From positions 558,001 through 622,000 of the forward strand of contig CBFFRQ010000068.1 in the NCBI GenBank assembly GCA_965644315.1: a stretch of 64,000 nucleotides of DNA, read 5' to 3'. Numbering within the stretch: position 1 is the stretch's first letter; each line of letters starts with the position of its first letter. The DNA is from Caecitellus pseudoparvulus (taxonomy: Eukaryota; Bigyra: Bicosoecida). A program made the translations under genes and the position numbers. This document shows positions 43,506-53,200 of this stretch, piece after piece. The notes beneath the pieces are model-generated. The model was not told where the DNA came from. It saw nothing but the letters and a program-made list of their open reading frames with translations, and did not search any database.

Positions 43506-43862
43506 GGCTGAAAGGGTGGGTGGTGTGTGTACGGGACAACAACAACACGGGGACTCGGTATGTGCTATGTACCGGTGAACGTTTGAAAGTGAACCGTGGT
43601 GCGGAAGTGCGGCGGCCAGGCCCCAATGCCAGCCACAGGCACAAGCCCGGGTCGGGACAAGCGGGGGGGGGGGGTGGTCTCTCAGCATGCCCCACGAGAA
43701 TGCTGCTGTGCCCTGCTCATGGCACTTCTTAAGCAAACGCCAACCGCGCCCATTGCAGTGTCGCTCACCACCTTGAGCCAGCGTGCCACCAGCGTTTCGT
43801 GCGGACTTTGAGCCTTGCAAGAGCGCCCACTTCACCCGCTCCCCTCCCCTCACGCACCCGCT
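43506..43862. promoter_or_regulatory. Divergent promoter region, uL1 / eIF3f
   Basis: A 357-bp gap between two translation genes transcribed apart; a shared promoter would co-regulate them. It contains G-runs (43660-43675) but no clear core element. Confidence 0.45.
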
Positions 43863-44873
43863 ATGGACGGCTTGCACCTGTCCAGCAGCACTCCCTTGGA
43901 GCTTCAGCTGCACCCAGTTGCGTTGTTCTCCATCCTGGACCACCACCTGCGCCGCCACCAAGAGCAGACTCGTGTCATCGGTGCGTGCCTCAGCCAGCGC
44001 TGTTGAGGGCCCGAACACGTCCCGCGGCAGCCTCGGCGGCAGGGCTCGGGGCATCGCACTGCGACAGCTACACCATGTGCTGTTGCTCTTCACTGTGCAC
44101 TGCTCTGATTTCGCGCAGGCGCGCTGATGGGCCGGCGGAATGGCCGCACTGTGGAGGTGCTGACTGTGCTTCCAGTGAGGCACGAGGAGGATGAGCAGCA
44201 GGTGCAGGTGGGGCAGGAGGAGCTCGCCACGTCCATCGAGCTGCACGGCGAAGTGTTCCCAGCTGAGCAGCTCGTGGGCTGGTACGCCACCTGCGTGAAC
44301 GGCAAGCCCCTTTCTGACACAACCGTCGCCCTGCACCACTTCTTTGAGGACAAGTGCGACGGGCAGGCGCTGCACCTGAGCGTGGACACGTCCCTGAAGG
44401 TGGCGCACTTGCGCTGCGACGCCTTCGTCAACTCCGGCATCCCCATGCTGGCAGACACCCTGGAGCACTTCACGACGGTGGGCGTGCGCATGGTGGTGGA
44501 CGAGGCTGCCCGGTGCGGCCTGGACGCCATGCTGCGCGGCACGGAGAGCTTCACACAGACAGAGGCCATCACCTCCCTGTCCTCCAGCCTGGAGACACTG
44601 GACACCAGCATGTTGAAGCTGAAGGACATGCTGTCCTCTGCCATCACCTACGTGGACAGTGTCGTGGCAGGGGCCAACCCGCCTGACGCAGCCATCGGCC
44701 GTGCGCTGGCTGATGCCTGCTCTGCAGTGCCCCATGTGGACCCAGACCAGTTTGGGGCCATGTTCAACACCGGCCTGCACGACCTGCTCATGGTTGCTTA
44801 CTTGTCCTCCGTCGCCCAGACGCACGTCACGCTGGCTGAGCGCTTGAGCCGCAGCATCAAGCCGGGGCAGTAG
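43863..44873 (+). CDS. EIF3F: Translation initiation factor eIF3 subunit f
   Basis: MPN-domain subunit of the eIF3 complex, which recruits mRNA to the 40S subunit. About 290 aa from exons 43863-43980 and 44119-44873 (138-nt intron, GTGCGT...GCGCAG, phase 1, joining RVIG to ALMGRRNGRTVEV). The MPN core shows LHPVALFSILDHHLRR, then ELHGEVFPAEQLVGWYAT, the eIF3f signature, lacking the JAMM zinc triad, so no peptidase is expected. The C-terminal MIT-like helices follow (ETLDTSMLKLKDMLSSAITYVD and PHVDPDQFGAMFNTGLHDLLMVAYLSSVAQTH). Human eIF3f is 357 aa because of a Pro-rich N-terminal extension missing here; the plant and fission-yeast proteins are near this length. ATG 43863 is the first in frame and sits right before the MPN fold. 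Confidence 0.95.
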
Positions 44874-44959
44874 TGCCCGCACAGCAAATGCAGCGTCGCG
44901 AAACAACTGCGCTCCCCCTCACCACTGCGCCCTTTTGACCAACTTGGGTGCCGTTCGGC

Positions 44960-46903
44960 ATGGCTCAGGTGCTGCCAGGCGGGATGGCAGGGCAGCCACC
45001 TCCCCTTGGGGCTGTCACTCGCGTGGACCCCACGACAGGTCTGCCAGTCGGCCTAGTACCAGCCGGCCATGACCACAGTGCAACCCAATCGGCGCCAGTG
45101 CCAGCACCAAGTCTGCCTGTGGAACGTGGATCAGGGGCGTCGCTGCTGGCAGCCCTGACAGGCGGCGGGCCGACCGCCCCTGCAAGTACTGGCGTGTCAG
45201 AGGTGGCGTTTCCGGAGCCCGTGGCACCGGCGCCTGCGCCGAGCCAATCAGAGCCCACAGCTGTACCTGAGCTGAGCTCAGCAATTCTGGAGCTGTATAG
45301 TCGCTGCTCTGTGGACGGTGCAGCCCGAGCCTTCAATCCTCGAGCTGGCACCATCCAGGTTGGCCCGTGTGCCACAAGTGGCCCCAACCCAACCGCCAAG
45401 TACCGCCTCGACATGCTGCTCGCCATGGAGCCTGTCCGTTTCGACGGGAGAGACGATTGGCCAGCAGGTCTTGCCCCGTTTGTCATGGTCTTTCCAGAGC
45501 CTGTTGCCGCCAGAACAGCCGACCGCAAAACACCTGCCTCCCAGCGCAGTGCCCGCCGTGCTCGCACAGCTTCCGGAGGCCGGGATGCTGACTTCTCCAC
45601 CATGCGCGACCATGCCGATTCCCGGGCAGCTCGCCAAGGCCGAGACGCGACCAGGCGGCCAGGACGAGGCGGGCGGCGCCAGGCAGCGGCAGATGCCGCC
45701 TGGGAGGCGGGTGACGACATTGAGCACGACGACGTTGGGGACGTGGCCACCCTGCCGGCCTTCTTCCAGCCCGCCCCTGAGGATGCGGAAGGGGGGCTGG
45801 AAGACGCTCTGGAGGGCGGGCTGGAGGACACCCCGCCACGCCCCTCCCCCGCCGTGCAGCGGGTGGACAAGCTGCGACAGCGCTTTGAGGCAGACCGGCT
45901 GCGCACACGGGAGGGGTGGGAGAAGGACATGCAGCCCCTGGAGCCGGAAGGAATGCCGCCCGGACTGGAGGCGCATGAGTTTGCCGCCGCCGCACCTCCC
46001 TCCGCTACGCCGCCCCTGGCCCCACAGCCCGACTCCGCGCCACCCTCCTCAGCCACCTCCACTGGCTCACGGGGCTTTGCAGGGGGCCTGTTCCTGACTC
46101 CTTCCAAGGGTGCGGACTCTTCTCGGCTCGGTATGCTGGACAGCACACTGTCTCGGGCCTTCGGCGGCCCAACGATTCCCACCCTGCCCCCAAGCCCTGT
46201 CCCCCACTCAGCACCAGCCCCAGCTCCAGCTCCAGCCCCAGCTCCAGCTCCAGAACCTGCTCAGCGGCGAGGAAGGGGTGTTGCCAGACTGCTGGCTGCC
46301 GCCAGGGGCCCGGGTGGGCCCGCCACCCCGCCTGGCCTGGGGCCTGGCCTCGGTGCGGCACAGGGCAGCAGCACCCTGAACATGCTGCTGTCCAGTGCTG
46401 CCTTGCGCCGAGCCAACCACGCACCAGCAGGCGGTGGCGGCCCACAACAGCACCAGCACCAGCAGGGGGCGTACGGGTATGGCCCTGTGCCACACGGGCA
46501 CGCTGCAGTGCCTCCCGGGCACCACCTACCACAGGGACTGGGGGACCAGGGGACACTGCCCCAGCCGGCGCAGCGGCAAGTGCCGCACCCGTCCAGCCTT
46601 CCACAGGGGGGGCAACCAGGCAGCTTTGCACCTGGGCCGACCAGCGCACCTTTCACGGCGCCAGCGCCGTGGAGCCAGGCAGGGGGTGGGACCAGCCACG
46701 CACCAGGCAGCTTGCAGGCAGCACAGGCACACCAGACAGCCACTGCCGCTGCTGCCAGCCAACGGCAGGCTGCAGCAGCCGCCAGAACTTCCTCTGCAGG
46801 AGCCCTGCTTGCCAAGTTGGGGGGCTCCTCGGGCCGTGGCGCGCCTCGTTCGCGCATGCTGCCCTCTGCGCTGTTGCGGCCGGCAGCGTCCCAGGGTCAG
46901 TGA
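44960..46903 (+). CDS. Unrecognised, largely disordered Pro/Ala-rich protein
   Basis: About 647 aa in one exon; I do not recognise it. The only part that looks folded or conserved is residues ~95-180 (LSSAILELYSRCSVDGAARAF, then KYRLDMLLAMEPVRFDGRDDW and an unclear hydrophobic strand). The rest is low complexity: basic Arg-rich 180-240, acidic EDAEGGLEDALEGG, a (PA) run near 415-430, a His/Gln stretch, and a tail with a second short conserved-looking element ALLAKLGGSSGRG. A short segment with LELY and later peptides such as DKLRQRF and GMLDSTLSRAF recalls scaffold proteins of mRNP granules that display short linear motifs, for example eIF4E-binding transporters, but I cannot demonstrate it. 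The start is ATG 44960, since codons before it are not conserved in kind. No TGCAT element follows the stop. Confidence 0.6.
   Translation: MAQVLPGGMAGQPPPLGAVTRVDPTTGLPVGLVPAGHDHSATQSAPVPAPSLPVERGSGASLLAALTGGGPTAPASTGVSEVAFPEPVAPAPAPSQSEPTAVPELSSAILELYSRCSVDGAARAFNPRAGTIQVGPCATSGPNPTAKYRLDMLLAMEPVRFDGRDDWPAGLAPFVMVFPEPVAARTADRKTPASQRSARRARTASGGRDADFSTMRDHADSRAARQGRDATRRPGRGGRRQAAADAAWEAGDDIEHDDVGDVATLPAFFQPAPEDAEGGLEDALEGGLEDTPPRPSPAVQRVDKLRQRFEADRLRTREGWEKDMQPLEPEGMPPGLEAHEFAAAAPPSATPPLAPQPDSAPPSSATSTGSRGFAGGLFLTPSKGADSSRLGMLDSTLSRAFGGPTIPTLPPSPVPHSAPAPAPAPAPAPAPEPAQRRGRGVARLLAAARGPGGPATPPGLGPGLGAAQGSSTLNMLLSSAALRRANHAPAGGGGPQQHQHQQGAYGYGPVPHGHAAVPPGHHLPQGLGDQGTLPQPAQRQVPHPSSLPQGGQPGSFAPGPTSAPFTAPAPWSQAGGGTSHAPGSLQAAQAHQTATAAAASQRQAAAAARTSSAGALLAKLGGSSGRGAPRSRMLPSALLRPAASQGQ
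46211..46256 (+). repeat. (CCAGCT)n microsatellite coding Pro-Ala
   Basis: Seven or so CCAGCT/CCAGCC hexamers within the disordered protein; expected to vary in copy number. Confidence 0.75.
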
Positions 46904-47124
46904 CACCGCCCCTTGGAATGGCCGTCAGACGTGGATGGGGGGGCGCACCCCCTTTCATTGCAGCCGCCCAGCAACCCAAGCGAATGCTCGCGCTCAAATT
47001 CAACACATTCCCCCTCCCCTCCCGTTCCCTTGTGCACGTGGGCTTAGCCACACCTGTAGCGTTTCATCCGCGTGTTTCGACCGTGACCCCGCGCTGCGCC
47101 ACCCCGCCGCGCCTCTCATCCACC

Positions 47125-47948
47125 ATGCTGGCAGCACGAGTGCGCGCTGCTTCCTCCAGGGCAACTGCCGCCGTCAGCCGCGTGATGCAGGCTCGCAGCG
47201 TGGCCCCTGCTGTCGTCGTCCCAGCTGCGACGGCGCTGGCCTGCCTGTTCCCCGCGGGGCCAATTTCCGCTGGCCACGCACGCCTTGCCCACGCCACGGC
47301 CGGGACAGACGCCGCGGCTGAGGCGGCCAAAGGCGAAGAAGAGGATGACACCACACAACAAGCTTCCCCTGAGGATGCCTCTGAAGGTGCTCCTGCAGCC
47401 GAGGTGGACGTCGCTGAGCTGCAGAAGGAGCTGCAGGAGCTGCGCAACACCAGGGTGCGGCTGCTGGCCGAGATGGAGAACACCCGCGAGATCGCGCGCC
47501 GGGATGTGGAGAAGGGCAAGACTTATGCCATTCAAAAGTTCGCCAAGGAGCTGCTGGACGTCTCCGACAACTTGGAGCGCGCTGTGAGCGCCGTGACGCC
47601 CGAGCAGATGGAGGAGCGGGACGACCACCTGCTCAAGAACCTGCACTTCGGCGTGCTGGCCACGGAGAAGGAGCTGCTGAAGCTGTTTGAAAACCATGGA
47701 ATCACCAAGGTGCGTGCCCCCGAAAGCGGCGCCTGTGCGCCCACCATCGCATTCGCCTCCCCGCCCCCGCCACACAGTTCGGCAAGGTCGGGGAACCCTT
47801 TGACCCCAACCGGCACGACGCCATGTTCAAGATGCCCCCCAGCGATGAAGCGGCGCCTGGCACCCTGGGGCAGGTTCTTCAGTGCGGGTACACGTTCAAG
47901 GACCGCATCCTGCGGCCTGCCAAGGTGGGCGCCGTGGCCGACGAATGA
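47125..47948 (+). CDS. MGE1: Mitochondrial GrpE (Mge1), Hsp70 nucleotide exchange factor
   Basis: Releases ADP from mitochondrial Hsp70 during import and folding. About 251 aa from exons 47125-47709 and 47778-47948 (68-nt intron, GTGCGT...CACAG, phase 0). Start ATG 47125 opens an Arg/Ala/Ser-rich, acid-free stretch of ~55 residues, a clear mitochondrial presequence. Then an acidic linker, the long dimerisation helix (VAELQKELQELRNTRVRLLAEMENTREIARRD), KFAKELLDVSDNLERAV, and the beta-wing domain FGKVGEPFDPNRHDAMF...GQVLQCGYTFKDRILRPAKVGAV near the end. All family landmarks are present and the length is typical (mammalian GRPEL1 217, yeast 228 aa). A chloroplast location cannot be excluded by sequence alone. 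It functions with HscB-type J-proteins, one of which lies 12 kb away, but that is likely coincidence. Stop lies 32 bp from the convergent armadillo gene. Confidence 0.94.
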
Positions 47949-47956
47949 AATGCATG
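47949..47956. terminator. Candidate shared 3'-end motif, GrpE / large armadillo
   Basis: AATGCATG starting immediately after the GrpE TGA, within a 32-bp gap between convergent stops. Confidence 0.55.
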
Positions 47957-47980
47957 GAGTGCTTGCTGGCGCCGCCTGCC

Positions 47981-50145
47981 TCACACGCCGTCCTCAAAGA
48001 GGCCATCTTCACTAGCCTCGGCCATGCTGGCTGTCGCGGCTCGCGGGGGCGAGCGCCTTCGAGGCACGGGGCTGTGCACCAGTCGAACGGAGCCTGGCGC
48101 GGCCCCTGCGCTGGCTGCCCGGCGCGCCGTGGCCGTCCCCGCAGGCTGCCTGCGCGGCGCGAGGGCTCCCATGGGCACAGGGCGCCGTACGAGGGCCTGG
48201 GTGCGGGTGATGGCTGCCGTGTCAGGCGCAGCTGCCATGACCGCCGCTTGGTCTGCTTCCAACACATCGAACATGTCTGTCAGCACCTTGCCGACAACAT
48301 CAGACAGAAGCGTGGAGCCTGGGAAGGCTGCAGCTGCGCGCTGCACTCGCGGGAGCAGCGCCAGGTCGTGACAGCGCGCCTTCAGTGGCTTGTCCAGCGT
48401 GCTGGCGTAGAACTGCAGGCTGCCCAGCGCCGCGCAGGCCACGCTTTCGTCGGCAGGGTGCGCATCCAACGCGTCCACCACGGCAGACGCCCCGTCACAG
48501 GCGAGAAAGTCGTCCTTGTTCCGGCGGCTATTCGAGCACAGTGTGCTCAAGGCAGCCATGCCCTTTTCCTGCACGCCTGCGTGAAGCGTGGCCTTGCGAA
48601 GCGTCGTCAGGATGGCCGGCACAAGCGCCGCTGTGTGGGCCGCATCTTTGAACTCCGGCGAGTACCCCATCCTGAACACGAGGGACAGGACCGCTGCAAG
48701 CATGCTTGGTGACCCTGCGTGCTTGTCCATCAAGTGCAAGATGGTGGACAGCACGTCGGCCTCCAGCGCGTCGCGGCGGTACAGGTCATCGCACAGGCAG
48801 TTTGCCAGCGCCAGGCATGCTGCGTGCACAACACCGTCCCGGTCAAGGTTTTCATGCAGCACCCGAACCAGTGATAGCCCTGCCCCGTGGCGACACGCTT
48901 CGATTTGGTTCTCCGCTGCGCAGGTGAAGGTGGGCCCAGGTGCAGGAGGCAGCGTGCATAGGCAGAGCCCTGCGCGCAGCCCCACGCACGCATCAAGAGT
49001 GTGAGGTTCGCCAAGGCTGCACAAGCAGCCTCTAGAATCCCTGGGTGTGCCTTGTAGTACCTTGATGCCTCACAGAGCGCAGCAATGATGGGCAAGGAAG
49101 CCACCTGCTCCTGCGCCGTGCCTGTGGTGCGGGAAACTGGTGCGCTGCAGGCACAAGCAGGCGCCGATCGACCTGGCAACTCACGGTTTCCTGAACTGAT
49201 GTTCGCCAATGCCCCGCAAGCCCACTCCGTCACCTGAGCGTCGGCTGTGTGGGCCTCCATGGCTGCCAGGACTGCCTTCACACCCCCCACTTGCAACGCA
49301 GCATCCCGCATGTCATCTGCAGGAGGTGAGGGCCTCACCAGCAGTGTGACGCACTGCGTGGGCATCCTTTGCACTGCAAACGCACCAGCATCAGCGGCAA
49401 AGTTGCCCATGAACCGCATGCCTTCAGCCTGGATGTTGCTGACGTCCAGGTGCTTCTCCAAAACCCTGACCACCTGTGGCAACACCTTCGCGTCAAGCAG
49501 CTGGGCCTGGCGGGAGAGGCTGCTTGTTACGAGCAGCCTCGCGAGCTTGACGGCACTGAAGACGATGTGGTGATTGCCAGCGTGCACTTTCAGCACCTTC
49601 CGCAGCATGTCCCCCGCGTCTTCTGCGGCAATGGAGGCACGAGCCTCCTGGCTTCGCGTGGCCAGCACGATGAGGGGCAGCAACGCTGCATCCACCAGAC
49701 TGTGCCGACTCATGGCATGCTTGATGCTCTTCAAGCAGCTGCTTACGATGTCAAAGCGAAGGGCGGTGTCCAGGGCGCCCTCTGGCTGCAACACTGTCTC
49801 TCTGGCCTGCGCCAGCAACTCTGCCCTGGCAAAGTTGAACCCTGCAGCAGCGCAGTACGCAGCTTGGTCCTCGGCGTCAAACACACCCGCAGCGGCTGTT
49901 CCGCTTCCGGCTTTGTCGATGGAGGCGATCTGGGCCAGCACATCTGCCAGCTCACGGAGCCGCTTGCAGAGGCGGACCACACCACGGGAGTCAACCAGCT
50001 TGCCTGGCACTCCGCCAGCAACTGCTGTCCACTCCTGCAAGACATTGATGCGCTGGAGCCCTGCCTGAATTGCGCCCCACCTCGCCGAGAACCCTGCCGG
50101 CGAACTGGATGTGCCTGCCTCTCCGGCCGGCTGCTGGTGTGCCAT
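47981..50145 (-). CDS. Large armadillo/HEAT-repeat protein
   Basis: About 675 aa from exons 50145-49185, 49121-48990 and 48915-47981 (introns 63 and 74 nt; donors GTGAGT and GTGCGT, both phase 1). Most of the protein is helical repeat of the armadillo kind, e.g. EWACGALANISSGN, EAACAALANLTLL, ACLALANCLCDDLYRRD, GMAALSTLCSNSRRNK and ACAALGSLQFYAS. The first ~120 residues (GAIQAGLQRINVLQEWTAV onward) are helical but not in repeat form. The C-terminal ~90 residues are basic, Pro/Arg/Ala-rich and disordered, ending SEDGLFEDGV. No catalytic domain, signal or membrane segment is seen. The exact orthologue is unclear; several ciliary and cytoskeletal scaffold proteins look like this. It lies 146 bp after CFAP61 on the same strand, which is suggestive only. 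The ATG at 50145 (MAHQQPAGEAG) is the first Met in a frame open from 50232, and the longer form is not excluded. Confidence 0.7.
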
Positions 50146-50259
50146 GAGCCCCGAGTGGCGGTCAGCGCAACGCACGCGAAACGACAGCAGGGTGCCACAG
50201 GTGCGGGACGCTTCGCTGCAGGCCTGCAGCAACGAGGGAGGAGCGGTGTTTTTGAACAG

Positions 50260-50265
50260 TGCATT
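50260..50265 (-). terminator. Candidate 3'-end motif after CFAP61
   Basis: Minus-strand AAATGCACTG, about 27 nt past the CFAP61 stop, in the gap before the armadillo gene. Confidence 0.4.
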
Positions 50266-50291
50266 TTCGTTTGAGGCGGCGCTCAGCGTCG

Positions 50292-53200
50292 CTACTCTTC
50301 GGTTGGAATCTTGGGCGCTGGGACGGCTGAGGTGGCCGGCTTGCCATCAACTGTAGGGGCAGCCACGTGCCCTGGCAGCAAGAACGTCGGCAGCAGCGGG
50401 CGGTTGGCCTTGAGGAAGGCTATCAGGGCAGCTTCCACTTCAGCCCGCACTTCAGCAGGCAGTGCAGCTCCTGCAGTGCCGACCTCCTTCCTGCACAAGC
50501 GCTCCACGGCAGCGTCCCCCTTCGCGTCGGCCGAGCCCTGCATGCCGCGCACCAACTGCCCGACACTCTGCACCATGGCCGCCACTTGTGGGTGGCGCAA
50601 CAGGGACTTGCGCAGGCTTTGAATCAACTGCCCGAAGCGGTCGTGCACGGCAGCCACCGCCCAGTCCTGCCGGAAGAAGGCCACCCAGTCCGACACACGC
50701 CCGTCGTCAAAGTCGCGCTCTGCGGCGTTCAGCAAGGACGCGTGGCGCCCGACGAGGGAGGCGATGTTGCGCACTTCGATGCGCTGCGCGCCGATGTGGT
50801 TCACTTCGCTCAGCCGCTTGAAGCGGTCCAGCGTCACTGCCATGCGCCAGCCCACCGTGCTGCCCACTGGCTTGAAGGGGGGCAGCTCCCCCAGCACAGC
50901 CTCCAGCGCCAGCGCCGGCACATGCGCAGCGGCGCCCGCCTCTGCCGGCAGCCCTGCCACCGCCGGTGCACCGGCTGTGGCCAGGGACATGGCCTCTGCC
51001 GCGGCGCTGGCGGGCGGCACCGTGATGTCCCCTGCCAGGGCGGCCGCCAACACCTCAGCCTCCCCCAGGGGGGCTTCCAGCGCCTCTGCTGGCAGGCTGG
51101 GCAGCATGGCCGGCAGCGTCGCCGTGTGCATGGTGCGCCCCACAGTGCCTGGCTCGTACGCGGGCAGGCGCGCATGCAGCCAGTGCAGGCCGCCCGGCAG
51201 CACTGCCGAGAGGACCTTGGCAGCCTGGAACTCGGGCAGCATGTGGGAGCCGCGTGCGTCGGTGTTCTCGGGCCCCGCCAGCACCAGCTCCTCCCCCGCC
51301 GCCTCCGCCTCTGCCCGGGCCAGGGGGTCCACCAGCTTCAAGACACAGGCCGCCGCCGCGGCACCAACCTCCGCTGAGTTGTACGCCTGCATGGGCAGCG
51401 GCGCACGGTACCTGCGGGAGAACTTGGTGACGGTGCCACCTGCGAAGATGCTGCCGTCGGTGGTGCAGAAGTAGTGGTTCACCACCAGGCGCCCATCGTA
51501 CACCAGGCCGCAGTCGTTGACGGCGTTGAAGAAGCCGGCCTCCACGGCGCGCTTGTCCCCCGCGATGACCAGCCGGGCGTCCAGGGCCATGCTTTGCGGT
51601 GCACGGGGCCCGCTGGCGCCCGCCCCCTCCCCGCCCTTGCCCTCCTCCGCATCCAGGGAGAAGCCGCCCAGGTCCCCCAGCCCGTCGTCCTCCTCCTCCT
51701 CCTCCTTGTCTGCCTGGGAGTCCTCCTCCTCCCCCGTCAGGCCGGCGGCGGCCGTGGCCAGTGCCGCCTCCGCCGCCACGCCCTCCGCGTCCAGGGTGGT
51801 GGTGAAGCGCAGGGTGAGGGGGGGTGGCGTGCCCGGTGCGTCGCCGCCCTCGCCCTCCTCCACGCTGGACAGCTCCCAGCCCACGAGCTGCTGCACGCCC
51901 AGAGCTGCCAGGCTGGCTGCCGCCAGGTTCTCCACGTACCCTGCCTCCACAGCCTCAGTGGGGCCAGCCCCGCTGCCAAAACCCATGCCCGCGCTGCCAG
52001 CTGCCGCCCCTGCCCGCAGCGCGTGCAGGGTGCGGTGCCGGCGCACGTACGAGATGCGGCTGGGGGCGACGCCTCGGTGCAGGAGCGCTGCGATGGACAC
52101 CAGCGCCTCCAAGCCCTCCCCCACCACCACCACGTCCCGCCCCGCGGCGATGCCGGAGAGGGGCGGCCGGAAGTCTTCCCCCTCCACCACCGCCCCCGCC
52201 CCACTCTCGTCCTCCTCCCCTGCCGGCAGCAGCGCCGCGGCCGTCGCCTCGGCTGCGTCTGGGAAGGGCACACGGTGCACCAGGAGCCGCACCGCCTCCT
52301 CCACCTCTGCCAGGCACCCGGCGTGGGTGAGGGGGTACAGCCCTCGGGGGGGGCGAGCCAAGCCCAGGCGGCCAGTGGTGCTCTCCGTGAGGCCGGGCGC
52401 CAGCATGAGGATGTCGTAGGGGATGCAGCCGCCACCAGCGAGGTGGATGCGCCCCGCAGGCCTGTCTATGCCCACCATGGCGGCGTCCACCACCTGCACG
52501 TTGGAGGGCAGGCCCAGCCGCGCCATGGTGGCAGGGTTGAACTCCGTGCTCTGCGGCAGGAACGGCGCCGCCCGCAGGGGCAGGGAGCCGTGCTGCAGCT
52601 GCAGCGTGGGGGCCCACTCCTCCCCTCGTTGGGGGGGGCGCATGGCAGGGGGCGTGGGCGGCGGCGCCAGGCCGCCCGGCGACACCAGGCTGACGTGTGT
52701 GAAGCGCAGGTACGGCACCTTGAGCAGGGCGGTGAGGAAGGCGAGGCCCGCCTCGCTGGCCCCCACCACCACGATGCGGGTGTTGCTGATGGCCTTGGGC
52801 TCCGCCAGGAACCGGCGCGTCGTGACGTACAGCGAGTGCACCAGCTCCTGGGGGTTGCTCAGGTCAGTGCAGGTCTCGTCCCGCGCCCCGCCGCCGCCCG
52901 GCAGGGCCCCCGTCATGGCGTCCACGTACCCGAAGCCGCGTGCGCGCAGTGCCGCCATGCGTGCTTCCCTGTCCTGCACGGCCGCCTCGTCCTCGGGGTC
53001 CAGCGCGGAGCCGTGCATGGCCAGGGTGGGCGGCAGCGGCGTGGCCCGGGAGCCCGCCCCCTGCTCCGTGCCCCGCAGCGGCTTGACGCCCTTGCGCCCC
53101 AGCGCCACCCCCGCCACCTCACGGGAGATGGCGCTGGTGATGGGCAACCCTGCGTCTCGGGGGGGTGCGCCCGGCAGCTCGTGGGGGCGCTGCTGCGGCA

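Noticed and set aside
42957-44906. 649-codon minus-strand open frame across the uL1 intron and eIF3f
   Set aside because: It spans a promoter, an intron and the antisense of eIF3f; no family resemblance.
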